From: Spongospora subterranea f. sp. subterranea
Taxonomy: Eukaryota; Endomyxa: Phytomyxea; Phytomyxea; Plasmodiophorida
DNA length: 22,452 bases
Assembly: GCA_049724395.1 (NCBI GenBank)
Contig: JAUGWO010000341.1
Coordinates: 1-22,452, forward strand
Direction: 5' to 3'
Made by a program: the position numbers and the translations under genes. Position 1 is the first letter of the stretch; the number at the start of each line of letters is the position of its first letter. Of the stretch, positions 1 through 8,498 are shown in pieces. Below the pieces are notes generated by a model. That model had not been told where the DNA came from. It ran no database searches and saw only the letters and a program-made list of their open reading frames with translations.

Positions 1-900
1 CCTGTTGCGTGATGGTCAGTGGGTGACGCATGAATCGTACGGGTCTGTGTGTCGAAGAGGTCCAGAACGTCGTCGACGGTGGCGTTGACGACGGGTCGGC
101 CGTGGTGTCGATGGCAGGCTCGGGGATGTCCATCAGTTTCGAGAAATGGGTGGCTGACTGACAATTGAAGCACGCATCGGCGGGGATCGGGCTGTAGGCG
201 GCGCAGGATTAGACGACGTTTTCGGAAGAGCGGTTGCCGGGCTCGAGGCCGTGTTCCCCTGTGGAGCGAGACGCCCTGCACTCGGAGGAGTCCTGAGCGG
301 AGGAATTGGAATTGGCACCATTTCCGTGGCCTTCTGTCTGCTGGACGCGAGCCCTGACTTCATTTGCGCCTGGCAGGACGCGCATGGCGGGCGGAGCGGT
401 GGTAGGTGCATCATTTGGTGCGATCGTTGCTGGATGGCGATGAGGACTGAAGTTCGCCAGTTGGCTGCTGCATCCGATCTCCTGGGCAGATCGCGGTCAA
501 GGTGTCAACTAACGACTGGACGGATGCCTGCGCCTCGGGCCGGGTGAACTTGACCAGATGCAAATTCTTGCGAATGTAGTCTGGAAGACGGTGGATGAGA
601 TGCGTGACGCGGTCGCCCAGCTTGGGATCCAGCTCGGCGAGTCGCATTGCTTGGAGATATCGATCGGCGAAACCAAGGACCGTTTCCTTGGCGACTTCCG
701 TAAGGACTCGAAAGGATCTCGGTAAACTGCCACCATGTCGTCGCACACGTAATGCTCGAGAAGAATCACTCCGCAATCAACTGCGCAAGTCACGAATCGA
801 CGAGATGCTGGCGGCGATCGATCGTGTTGCTGGTGGTGGGGAGTCGGCTGGCACCAAGGGTGACAGTCTAGGGATGCCTGGCGGGGTAGTCTTCCTGACG
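1..900 (-). mobile_element. LTR-retrotransposon gag fossil (partial, runs off the left edge)
   Basis: The minus strand carries gag-like protein sequence. A helical segment with motifs such as FADRYLQAMRLAELDP and LIHRLPDYIRKNLHLVKF lies at about 411-776. It resembles the capsid part of LTR-retrotransposon Gag, which packages element RNA into cytoplasmic particles. A knuckle-like CFNCQSATHF lies further downstream, near position 150. The copy is broken, with several breaks, and continues past the left edge. No protease, RT or integrase is visible, so a Ty3/gypsy rather than Bel/Pao assignment is a guess. The base composition is GC-richer than the LINE that follows. The right boundary with the LINE 5' end is not sharp; I place it near 900. 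Confidence 0.55.
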
Positions 901-969
901 ATGACTAGAACTCTGAAGTGTCAGCTGCACTCCCAATTTCCTCTGAGTCTTCAGAGCGGGCCAAATTTT

Positions 970-993
970 AGAACAGCCGTCAAAAGCTGTTCT
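970..993. repeat. Short perfect hairpin in the LINE 5' region
   Basis: AGAACAGC at 970-977 and GCTGTTCT at 986-993 are perfect 8-bp inverted arms around an 8-nt loop. A second 8-bp inverted pair, CTCTGAAG at 911-918 and CTTCAGAG at 949-956, lies just upstream. They may be structure in the LINE 5' UTR, or chance. Confidence 0.4.
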
Positions 994-1060
994 CGCCGTT
1001 CATTGAATACTTATCATTGGTATGAGATGAGCGGACAGGTCCTTGTTGTCAATTCCTGCA

Positions 1061-1126
1061 CTGACGGAAAATATTTTGGAAGTCGGTACTTTACTGACAG
1101 AAAAATTATTAGAAGTCGGTGCTGTA
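1061..1126 (+). repeat. 33-bp tandem repeat, 2 units, LINE 5' region
   Basis: Two units start with CTGACGGAAAA (1061-1093) and CTGACAGAAAAA (1094-1126) and both contain GAAGTCGGT. The period is a multiple of 3, so the surrounding frame stays open. It sits directly upstream of the 30-bp array. Confidence 0.7.
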
Positions 1127-1138
1127 TGAATGACTCAA

Positions 1139-1288
1139 CCGACAATACTACCATTTACTGGTGGCTATCCGACAATATTACCATTCTTTGGTGGCAATCC
1201 GACAATACCACCATTTATTGGTGGCAAACTGACAACACGACCATTAATTGGTGGCAATCTGACAATAAAACCATTTATAGGTGGCAAT
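1139..1288 (+). repeat. 30-bp tandem repeat, 5 units, LINE 5' region
   Basis: Five units of 30 bp (1139, 1169, 1199, 1229 and 1259) follow the pattern CCGACAATACCACCATTTAT plus TGGTGGCAAT. In the plus frame that stays open into ORF1 each unit encodes a 10-residue motif of the DNTTIYWWQS type. Tandem 5' monomers often act as promoters in LINEs; here the in-frame period also allows a coding repeat. Which applies cannot be told from one copy. Confidence 0.85.
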
Positions 1289-1656
1289 GGCCAAAAGGAA
1301 CACTAGTGACACTGAAACTATACTGGAAGTACAATGCCGTCATTTGGTGGAAACTACTGGTTAAGACGAAATATGGTCCCATTAACAGGGCCAAACAAGG
1401 GCCACAATTAACATCAACAACTATTAACAAGACTTTGACAGGAACAGTATACACGCCAAGTAATTGCACTTTTTGGTGGAAGCATAAGCGAACGACAACA
1501 ACAAAAACACGGAATAATGCTCCTAATAATAATGACATACAAACGCACAGAAGTAAGAGCAACACACATAAGAGGACACAAAACATTAATGAAACACATA
1601 ATACTGACAAAAGTAAAACAATTAAGACAACACTACGACAAAATTACATAGGGATA

Positions 1657-2687
1657 ATGAATGCAGACGTGACAAATAATATCAGCACAATGAACGAATC
1701 CACAATAAGTAACGTCCCACAGATGACTAAAGGCCGTTGTATTAGGGGAATCGGCATACTATACGTGCCAGTGTCGCTCTCAAAATACATCCGTGGCGCA
1801 ATTAAACCACGAACAGAAACGCTTCATCTAGGCATCATGCAGGACGTTCCAATGGAGACCGAAACCAACAAGGAACAAACAATAGGAAGAAAACATCCCA
1901 GGGACAGGGCAACCACATCTAATGCAACATACGATAAGACCAAAAAGATGAAGGACAAATTCATACCACGGTCAATGATGAATTATAACGAAGCGATTTT
2001 AATGCCCAAAACACAACATGAAATAGAAACTCTATTACCGGAACTCATCCAAGAAATACCTTGGCTCATGGCTAAACTAAAGAATGACGTTACGCCAATG
2101 GGAACAGGCACGATAATCATCAAAGGGCTAAAAATAGGTACACACCGAAGAATAGTTAAAAGAATAGTAACGAAACTAACTCCAACCACTCAGGACAATA
2201 CAAAGCCCTGCAACAATACTGTGGGAGAAAAGGAATTCGAATCAGACCTACATCAGAGTCCAAACACGACACCAGCCGTAAAGTTATTGTGCAAGGCATC
2301 CCACCATACCTTATTAAAAACGGAATGGCGATACAAGGCTGGAAAGGAAAAAAACCGGACAAAGCTACCCAAATTGGAAGCAACACTACCATGTTCCAAT
2401 TCCAGATGGCAAGTGATGCGAAGCAATGTCTATCGCAGGGAACGGTACATATATTCGGGAAACAATACAAGCCCCTGGCCTTCCAAAAAAAGGAAATACG
2501 AGTATGTGAAACATGCTACCAGATTGAGTGCCTCCAAAAAAACAAATGTGGCAAGATTGCCTGCTACATATGCAGTGAAGCTCACATGGCCGACTCATGC
2601 CCAAAGAAGAATAAGGATGAGCCTAAGTGCATTACATGCCAGGAAGAGGGACATTGGGCCATCCAATGCCCATGGCGTTACCTGTAA
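1657..2687 (+). pseudogene. LINE ORF1: gag-like RNA-binding protein with CCHC zinc knuckles (one frame change)
   Basis: ORF1 proteins of I-group LINEs bind element RNA and form the RNP. The last part (about 2163-2687) reads a conserved gag-like stretch with IVQGIPPYLIKNGMAIQGW and MFQFQMASDAKQCLSQGT. Three zinc knuckles follow: CETCYQIECLQKNKC (Cys in place of the usual His), CYICSEAHMADSC and CITCQEEGHWAIQC, with the stop at 2687. The upstream part (1657 to about 2160), including LLPELIQEIPWLMAKLKND, is open in a different frame, so one frame change lies at about 2160-2200. The start is uncertain: Met codons at 1657 and 1027 are both in the open upstream frame, and the region between is Asn/Thr/Lys-rich, as in disordered ORF1 N-termini. 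The zinc-knuckle call is strong; the boundaries are approximate. Confidence 0.75.
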
Positions 2688-2739
2688 ATCAAGATTCAAT
2701 AAAGCAAATATGACAAAGGGCCACAAAAAGATGAGCAAA

Positions 2740-2975
2740 ATGCAAATTGAATTTACCTACACTGAAAGCCGCAGTTATGACATGCTGAAGGAGTACACAA
2801 AGACTGGCAGATTGTGGTTTGTTTCATTATACAGGAAGGCCAAGATCTTATATTGCACCCCGAAATTAGATGCCGTCCCCTGCGACAACCAATTCTTCGC
2901 ATCACTCGATACCTGGAATTGGAACATGGTAAAATTGTTTCCAATTAGGGTGTGGTTGAATGTAAAACGTGGGAA
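2740..2975 (-). repeat. Inverted, diverged duplicate of the ORF1 gag segment
   Basis: Read on the minus strand, this stretch repeats the plus-strand segment at about 2370-2510. Minus-strand MFQFQVSSDAKNWLSQGT corresponds to plus-strand MFQFQMASDAKQCLSQGT, followed by QYKILAF against QYKPLAF. The DNA words ACCATGTTCCAATTCCAG and AGTGATGCGAAG occur in both, in opposite orientation. The two arms are clearly diverged, about three-quarters identical by eye, so they are not a fresh inversion of the same sequence. The duplicate has no zinc knuckles. It separates ORF1 from the OTU frame. Confidence 0.75.
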
Positions 2976-3078
2976 AAAACCAAATAACAGCAAAGTATGG
3001 AAAACAAGTGAAAACAAAACACTGGAACAATCAACACCATACAGTGGCGGAAACAGCAAAGGACTCCATACATCATGC

Positions 3079-3693
3079 ATGGTGGAGATAAAGAATACGA
3101 AATACGTATTTAGAGATGTCATCGGAATAGGAAACTGCGCTTTCGAGGCGATCAGAGCATCAGGAGCGATCCCGAATATGACAGTGCAAAACCTACGAAA
3201 GGAAATATGTGAATTCGCTAGAAATCCTGAGCAAGGAAGAACCATTGCTAAAAAATTAAAACCCTATATAGGATCGCTGCCAAACAATGACAGCATAGGA
3301 TTGGATGAATATCTGAATATAATGAGTATCGATAGACAATGGGGAGGGTTGTTCGAACTCACCATAGCTGCATACAAATTTAAAATGAACATAATAGTAG
3401 TAAGTCAGACGAATCCAACGCTCATAACAGATATACAGAAATGGATAGAGAACACGTTACCAAAGTCACGTGATGTAACACCATGGACCAAAACAATTTA
3501 CTTGTTACATCACAAGCATGGGAAACCATCAACGCCAATGAGACATCAAGACTTGAACCATTATGGGACCCTTTTCCCTATAGAAACAACGGCTAGTGAA
3601 TGGAATAATAGCGGTATGATGACACCAGACAAATGTGACCTTTACATTGATCAGTACAAATTATCAAACAAAACAGACAGCTCAGCAACGTAA
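3079..3693 (+). CDS. OTU-like cysteine protease domain of the LINE
   Basis: OTU proteases are cysteine peptidases that usually remove ubiquitin. The nucleophile motif GIGNCAFEAI has its Cys codon at 3136-3138 and matches the family pattern GDGNCLFRAI. DRQWGGLFELTIAAYKFKMN follows, fitting the family's WG-x-x-EL segment and hydrophobic strand. LNHYGTLFP supplies the C-terminal catalytic His (codon 3559-3561). The Asp that normally sits two residues before the Asn of GDGNC is Ile here, so activity is uncertain. OTU domains are known in some LINE and gypsy elements, so the association has precedent. The start at 3079 is the first Met before the domain; the frame is open further upstream through the inverted segment. 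It ends 33 bp before ORF2 and is in the same frame as ORF2's first part. Confidence 0.7.
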   Translation: MVEIKNTKYVFRDVIGIGNCAFEAIRASGAIPNMTVQNLRKEICEFARNPEQGRTIAKKLKPYIGSLPNNDSIGLDEYLNIMSIDRQWGGLFELTIAAYKFKMNIIVVSQTNPTLITDIQKWIENTLPKSRDVTPWTKTIYLLHHKHGKPSTPMRHQDLNHYGTLFPIETTASEWNNSGMMTPDKCDLYIDQYKLSNKTDSSAT

Positions 3694-3726
3694 AATGTTA
3701 GAAATGATAATTCCAAACAGCAATTT

Positions 3727-4971
3727 ATGATAAAACCATCGCTAGACAAAACGATGAGACACGATAAAAACATAAATCCGAAAAGGCACCGATCATGCGA
3801 CGATTCCGACGACCAACCCACTCAACGTGCCAAATATGAAAAACATCAAACGCACTCTAAACAAATCTGCACAAAAAAGCGAACATTGCTGATAGATAAG
3901 GACGGCACTGAAACGCAGTATAAAAGACGGCTTACCAACAGCGAGCGCCAATGCAAAGAAGTTGCAGACAATGAAACAGCGCGAAAAACAGCCTCAAAAC
4001 AGACACCAACAAGCCAGATGAGCCACTACGAACTCACCAAATTGATCGGAAATATACTAGAACCAGACAACAAGGAAGACAATATAGCAGACACATCGGA
4101 CAAAAACCTGAACGGAACTAAAACACACAAACGGCAGATGAAAATAACTCAATATTTCATGAAAACCAATACCAAAACCAGAAAAATAAGAACAACCAGG
4201 AGCTTAAAAATCGCTCAATGGAACGCCTGCTCCCTAAGCGAACAAAAATCAAAAGAACTGTCTCGATTTGCTAACACCAACCGCGTCGATGTAATATGTA
4301 TATCAGAACTTCACCATAGACGCCAAGTAGACGATTTCCCAAACCACGAAGCCGATGACCGGTACACCCAAGCTGGAATTTTTTGGAGGGACCATGTAAA
4401 TGTAGATGTGATGCGCATTCCTGCAATACAAACGTTTGGGAACGACGGAATCATGACACAAATAGTAAAAATATATAGTGAAATGATATTAATTCACATA
4501 TATATACCACCGGATATAGATCGAAATACTAGAAAAACATATTGGAAACAAATCGGCAAATTCGTAGAAATGCGAGATGAACCGATACTTCTAACAGGTG
4601 ACCTCAACACCAAAGATAGACGGTTTGGAATCCACCATGACGAAACTCACAAATACCTAGACAGCATATTGGAAGAATGCAAATTGATGAACAACCCGGA
4701 ACGCCCAACAAGAGGAAACAACTCATTAGATATCACCATTGCCAATCGACAGATGGCAAAGGAGATCTTACAATGGGACGTGCACGCAGAGCTAGGCAGT
4801 GACCATTCACCGACAACAATAGATACTACAATTAGAAGAAAATCGACGCAAAGGATTCCCCCTAGCCGTAAAAGAATACAACGAATTGACACACGAGCGA
4901 CAACGAAAGCGTTAGAAGAGGAACTGCAGAATGTTGAAAGCAAGAACATGGGGACTAACAGCTTTCATTGA
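3727..4971 (+). CDS. LINE ORF2, first part: N-terminal extension with PIP-box-like motif and APE endonuclease
   Basis: This part makes the DNA nick that primes reverse transcription. Residues 1-159 are a basic, low-complexity extension with a PCNA-binding-like motif, QMKITQYF, at residues 137-144. The APE-type endonuclease covers about 159-370: QWNACS (Asn166), ISELHH (Glu194), IYIPP (Tyr259), GDLNT (Asp292, Asn294), SLDITIAN (Asp335) and GSDHSP (Asp359, His360). All the expected catalytic residues are present. The Met at 3727 is the first in frame after the OTU stop. The frame ends at 4971, while homologous sequence continues in the next frame from about 4931. One frame change therefore lies near 4945-4960, close to a GGGG run, and the intact protein would run on into the RT part. 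Confidence 0.88.
   Translation: MIKPSLDKTMRHDKNINPKRHRSCDDSDDQPTQRAKYEKHQTHSKQICTKKRTLLIDKDGTETQYKRRLTNSERQCKEVADNETARKTASKQTPTSQMSHYELTKLIGNILEPDNKEDNIADTSDKNLNGTKTHKRQMKITQYFMKTNTKTRKIRTTRSLKIAQWNACSLSEQKSKELSRFANTNRVDVICISELHHRRQVDDFPNHEADDRYTQAGIFWRDHVNVDVMRIPAIQTFGNDGIMTQIVKIYSEMILIHIYIPPDIDRNTRKTYWKQIGKFVEMRDEPILLTGDLNTKDRRFGIHHDETHKYLDSILEECKLMNNPERPTRGNNSLDITIANRQMAKEILQWDVHAELGSDHSPTTIDTTIRRKSTQRIPPSRKRIQRIDTRATTKALEEELQNVESKNMGTNSFH
4135..4158 (+). other. PIP-box-like motif (PCNA-interaction motif) in ORF2
   Basis: The codons read QMKITQYF, a full match to the Q-x-x-[ILM]-x-x-[FY]-[FY] consensus, preceded by the basic residues KR and followed by MK. It sits 15 residues before the start of the endonuclease domain. 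PCNA binding is known for human L1 ORF2p, where the motif lies between endonuclease and RT. A role here is inferred from the motif alone. Confidence 0.55.
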
Positions 4972-6628
4972 CCTATTGCAAAATAGCATTAAGCACAAAT
5001 ATGTTAGACAGAATAGATGCAAATTCTGGACCACGAAACTCAAAATTGCGTTAAACTTGCGAAATAAACTCAAGCGCAAACACCAGGAAGCCATACTGAA
5101 ATGCAAAAGCCAGCAATTTATTGCACGGCAGCACACCGAAATGCGAAAAGCGGAAATATCATTGAGGAAACAATTTCAGAAAGCGAAAAATGCAAGCCTT
5201 AGAACGGAAGTTAAACAGGCATGTATGGACGAAACAGGAGCCAAAATATGGAGCCTGGTAAAGAAGATAAGTCCTCAAACCAACAAACGGAGACGAAAGT
5301 ACGAAACACAGAAAGTTGATGCAAAAGATGAAGCGGAAAAAATAGCTGACAGTTTTGAGGCAATCTACAGCGAAGCAGACCTTAACCTCAATGAGCATGA
5401 ACAGCGTGAACACGATCTACTCATTGAAAAACTATGGAAAGAGAGAATCTCTCAACCACCGGAAAAGATTACTTTGAGAGAGCTAGAAAGGGCAGTTGTT
5501 AAGGCCAATAGGAAATCAGCAGGAGGAATTGATGGAATACCGAATAGTCTCATCAAAGAATTATGCAAAAATGATATGAACAAATACGCGTTGCTGAATT
5601 CAATTAATAACGATATTATAGATTTAGGATACTTCCCACAAGATATGAAAATAGCGAAAATCAGACCATTACCTAAAGATAAACCAGGTGAATATAGACC
5701 GATATCATTATTGCCTAATATAGCCAAACTGGTAGAAGGGATTATTGAACACAGAATAAGACACCAAGCGGAAAAGCACATACCTGATAACCAATTCGGG
5801 TGCAGACCCGCTCATAGTACTACGCATGCATTGTTAAGATTGCTGCATAATGCAGGATTAGCAGCTGCTAAAGAACAACAATTCGCCCTAATTGTATATG
5901 ACTTTATGAAAGCCTTTGACAGAGTACAGAGAACACTACTAGTACGAAAGATGAGAAATATGGGAATAGACTCATACCTAATATTATTGATCGACCAATG
6001 GTTGACAAAGCGCATATTCCACGTGTGCCACAGGAAAAATATTACAGAGCCGCATTATCAAGAGAACGGAATCCCTCAAGGATCCAGTATTAGCGTCTTA
6101 TTATGGATTATATATATCTACGATGCACCAATAGAAACGGTCAATAGTAATGTTTATGTAGATGATACCACACAATGGGCAACAGATTCAACCAAATGGG
6201 AAGTAAAAAATCAACTGAGGGCAGAGAGTTCAAAGCTGCAAAGCTGGTGCACAGCAAACCACATTAAGATACAATGGCTGAAAACCCACTTATTATTCAA
6301 TGAACATGCTCATAGAGACCAAATAACTGTCAACGAGCATAAAATCAAAACAACAGACACAATCAAGTATTTAGGGGCAACCTTAAGAGCAAATGATGAG
6401 AATCACCACTCAACAATCAAAATCGATCTCAAAGAAGTAGCAAAGGACATTAAAACCAGATGCAAATTAATGAGAGGGCTACGAAAATATGGAATTCCAG
6501 TTTCGACCTTTCAAAAAATATGTCGAGGATTCATAGGCGGAAAACTTAATTACTACCTGCCATGGCTTGCAGCGGAAATACACCAAACCAAGAAAGACCA
6601 CTCTGAACCCGATGGAAATTGCATATAG
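4931..6628 (+). CDS. LINE ORF2, middle part: reverse transcriptase
   Basis: This frame carries the reverse transcriptase. A linker rich in Lys and Glu comes first (about residues 20-180 counted from 4931). The RT fingers follow: KSAGGIDGIPNSLIKEL and IAKIRPLPKDKPGEYRPISL. The catalytic motifs are YDFMKAFDRV (Asp324, motif A), NGIPQGSSIS (motif B) and YVDD (Asp411/412, motif C). The thumb contains TIKYLGATLRAND and FQKICRGFIGGKLNYYLPWL. The frame breaks near 6598-6600: the second copy at about 11010-11030 is one base shorter at the matching point and reads straight through. A 1-bp insertion in this copy is therefore the likely cause, and the RNase H part continues in another frame from about 6600. 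Confidence 0.9.
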   Translation: MLKARTWGLTAFIDLLQNSIKHKYVRQNRCKFWTTKLKIALNLRNKLKRKHQEAILKCKSQQFIARQHTEMRKAEISLRKQFQKAKNASLRTEVKQACMDETGAKIWSLVKKISPQTNKRRRKYETQKVDAKDEAEKIADSFEAIYSEADLNLNEHEQREHDLLIEKLWKERISQPPEKITLRELERAVVKANRKSAGGIDGIPNSLIKELCKNDMNKYALLNSINNDIIDLGYFPQDMKIAKIRPLPKDKPGEYRPISLLPNIAKLVEGIIEHRIRHQAEKHIPDNQFGCRPAHSTTHALLRLLHNAGLAAAKEQQFALIVYDFMKAFDRVQRTLLVRKMRNMGIDSYLILLIDQWLTKRIFHVCHRKNITEPHYQENGIPQGSSISVLLWIIYIYDAPIETVNSNVYVDDTTQWATDSTKWEVKNQLRAESSKLQSWCTANHIKIQWLKTHLLFNEHAHRDQITVNEHKIKTTDTIKYLGATLRANDENHHSTIKIDLKEVAKDIKTRCKLMRGLRKYGIPVSTFQKICRGFIGGKLNYYLPWLAAEIHQTKKDHSEPDGNCI

Positions 6629-7940
6629 AGACTATATGAGAACATATACAGGATGTTTCCCATCGACACCAATCCCATTATTACATGCGATATCACGATT
6701 CCCATTATTAAAGGATAGAATAATCACAGAGACAACAATGACAGTACTTTCAGCACAGGCAAATGGCACATTATTAGGAAGTGAATATGCTGCCTGGAAT
6801 GGAGATGGCGATGGATGGACCCCATTAGGGGAGGTATGGAAAGCACTCAAAGAGAGAGTACCTGACACATATGATGCAGTTCATACTAGGACTGATATAC
6901 CAGCACGAATATTGGAGGGATTATATAAGGTCAAATACCATTCCTCAAATAGGGAAAAAGCAATCAAAAAACACAAAAAAGGAAAGCTATTGCCGACAAA
7001 CCCAGATATCGAACTATGGACAGATGGGAGTTTTAATAAGGATGTTGGCGGAGGAGCGGCAGCTCTGCTAATTGATTATACAAATAGAGATGAAAAAGGC
7101 GAGACCAACGAAGAGATAATTACCGTTAAACTAGGAACAGAAGTGACATCATCATATGAATGTGAGATTATTGCACTGAATAGTGGACTAGATATAGCTG
7201 TAGACCAGAACTATGAGGGAAGACATATCCACATAATGACAGATTCCTGATCATGGATGAGTCAACTACAATCCTTACCGATAAAACCAAGGAGAGTGAA
7301 CGCTATCGTTGCGGAATGTGCAGATAAATTAGCGAAATTAACAAAAGAAAACATGGTGGACATACACTTTATACCAAGTCACGTGGAAAACGACAACAAT
7401 AATGAAGACGAGATGAAAGTCCCCATAGGACACAGCGATGACATTGATCAACTAGCAAAGCAAGCATCGATGGACGGCGATGAAATTCAACATGACCCAT
7501 TTATATCATCGTTCAAACTGCATCTTAAGAAAAGAGAGAGAGAAAACCTTAAAGATTACATCAAAGAACGAGTTCAAGCTAGCAGATTCAAAGGATACCC
7601 AGAAAGGGATAAATTTAAGATATTAATGACGCTAAACGAAAGGAAGATTGAACCTACAACCCCGCTTCTCAACAGAGCAAGAACTGGGCACTCTTGTGCA
7701 AGAAATCACCTGAAGAACCTGAATATGGATGACAGCAACATATGCAGATGGTGTAATACGGAAATAGAGACGATTGAACATCAGGTGTTACACTGCAAGG
7801 CGTTACAAGGAAAGTTGAGTAAAGTCAGGAAAGAGTACAAAGGTTTGAACACCTCATCATTTGAAAATGCACTGTGGGAATACCCGCAAGAAATGAACAG
7901 GATCCTAAGAAGGGCAGTGAAAAAGAGGTGCTACATCTAG
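6567..7940 (+). pseudogene. LINE ORF2, last part: RNase H and C-terminal zinc finger (interrupted by one TGA)
   Basis: RNase H removes the RNA strand from the RNA/DNA hybrid during element copying. The motifs are IELWTDGSFN (first Asp), SYECEIIAL (Glu) and IMTDS (second Asp), then after an in-frame TGA at 7248-7250 HFIPSHVEND and HSDDIDQLAKQA (final His/Asp region). The TGA falls straight after the second Asp motif. Downstream, CRWCNTEIETIEHQVLHC is the C-x2-C-x8-H-x4-C finger at the ORF2 C-terminus in this LINE group. The stop is at 7938-7940. The copy at 10705-11655 ends before the matching position, so it cannot show whether the TGA is private to this copy. Simple decay is the likeliest reading. 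Confidence 0.85.
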
Positions 7941-8028
7941 AACCACAGGAACCCGAATCCGAATACGCGAGCAGAAAATGCACTGTGGGAATACCCGCAA
8001 GAAATGAACAGGATCCTAAGAAGGGCAG
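7863..8028 (+). repeat. Perfect 55-bp direct duplication at the ORF2/3' UTR junction
   Basis: The 55 bp at 7863-7917 recur without a mismatch at 7974-8028, an offset of 111 bp. The first copy is coding (near the ORF2 C-terminus); the second lies in the 3' UTR. Perfect identity implies a duplication younger than most other changes in this element. Confidence 0.95.
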
Positions 8029-8078
8029 ACGGCGATCGAGACAGTGAGAGAGAGGAGGCAGCCTAGATAAATATTTTC

Positions 8079-8174
8079 CGAAGAGGAGTAAAACCTCGAT
8101 AAAAAATCAGCTACCTAACCGTAGCGAAGAGGTGCTACCTCTCTAAATACAGGCCGAAGAGGAGGACAACCTCT
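8079..8174 (+). repeat. Three repeated GAGG...CCTC mini-hairpins in the LINE 3' UTR
   Basis: Three similar units occur: CGAAGAGGAGTAAAACCTCG (8079-8098), CGAAGAGGTGCTACCTCT (8125-8142) and CGAAGAGGAGGACAACCTCT (8155-8174). Each begins CGAAGAGG and closes with a CCTC that can pair with GAGG. LINE reverse transcriptases often recognise a 3' UTR stem-loop, so these are candidates; that role is inferred. Confidence 0.55.
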
Positions 8175-8498
8175 ATGCAAAAACTGAGCTGTCTAGTAAG
8201 GATGCGACCTGGTTAGGCCAAAGGGTGTTCCTTAGGGAATTTTTAGTGTCCCGGATACAGAGTTTTCCGGGTACGTTTTTTAGTTGGGACGGAATATGTA
8301 GGACTATTCTAACCCCACACTACCCTTTGCGTCGACCAAAATGCTGAACTACCGGCGAAGGTCTATATTTCGGGTGCGAGCCTGATACTGGGAGGAGCTT
8401 CTGAGACGCGAGTCGAAGAAACGAATCTTGGCCCAATAGCCGTGGGACCGGCCGACCTGCATGAAAAGTGCAAACTCAATCACAAAAAAAAAAAAAAA
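8155..8498 (+). repeat. LINE 3' terminal segment shared with the SINE family
   Basis: This segment aligns with the body and tail of the SINE copies at 9427-9857 (minus) and 12371-12843 (plus). Shared words in order are ACCTCT, GATGCGAC, GAATTTT-type T-runs, CACACTAC, CGAAGGT, TACTGGGAGGAG, GGGACCGG, CCTGCATGAAAA and AACTCAA-CACA plus poly-A. It is much more diverged from the SINEs than they are from each other. The match appears to run into the third 3' UTR hairpin without a break, and no target-site duplication separates it from the LINE. That favours a true LINE tail over a separate SINE insertion; a 5'-truncated old SINE remains possible. Confidence 0.6.

Larger units (their letters stand above)
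900..8498 (+). mobile_element. Near full-length LINE (non-LTR retrotransposon), I group with RNase H, carrying an OTU domain
   Basis: Parts in order are: a 5' region with tandem repeats (about 900-1650), ORF1 with CCHC knuckles (about 1657-2687), an inverted gag-like segment (about 2740-2975), an OTU-like domain (about 3079-3693), ORF2 (3727-7940), a 3' UTR and a 15-base poly-A (8484-8498). APE endonuclease plus RT plus RNase H plus a C-terminal C..C..H..C finger is the architecture of the I/R1/Tad/LOA/Ingi group; the exact clade is not assigned. These elements copy themselves by nicking chromosomal DNA and reverse transcribing their RNA in place. The copy is decayed: at least one frame change in ORF1, two in ORF2 and a TGA in the RNase H region. 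A second partial copy lies at 10705-11655. The poly-A abuts the protease region of a minus-strand LTR fossil, so the LINE probably inserted into it. No convincing target-site duplication was found. Confidence 0.85.

Noticed and set aside
919-925. TGTCAGC here and at 8503-8509 as the LINE target-site duplication
   Set aside because: The match is 7 bp, does not abut the poly-A directly, and the LINE 5' boundary is not defined. Chance is too likely.
1139-1288. CRISPR-like array
   Set aside because: The units are contiguous, with no spacers, and lie inside a eukaryotic LINE. The 32-bp array at 20308 is rejected for the same reason.
595-3693. A single continuous plus-strand open frame of 1032 codons
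   Set aside because: It is not one protein. It crosses an antisense gag fossil, tandem repeats, ORF1 whose zinc knuckles are in another frame, and an inverted segment before reaching the OTU domain. Only parts of it are meaningful.
7248-7250. In-frame TGA in the LINE RNase H, taken as a hint of a reassigned genetic code
   Set aside because: The same copy has frame changes, the other copy has its own different TGA, and TGA ends several plausible frames. Ordinary decay explains it.
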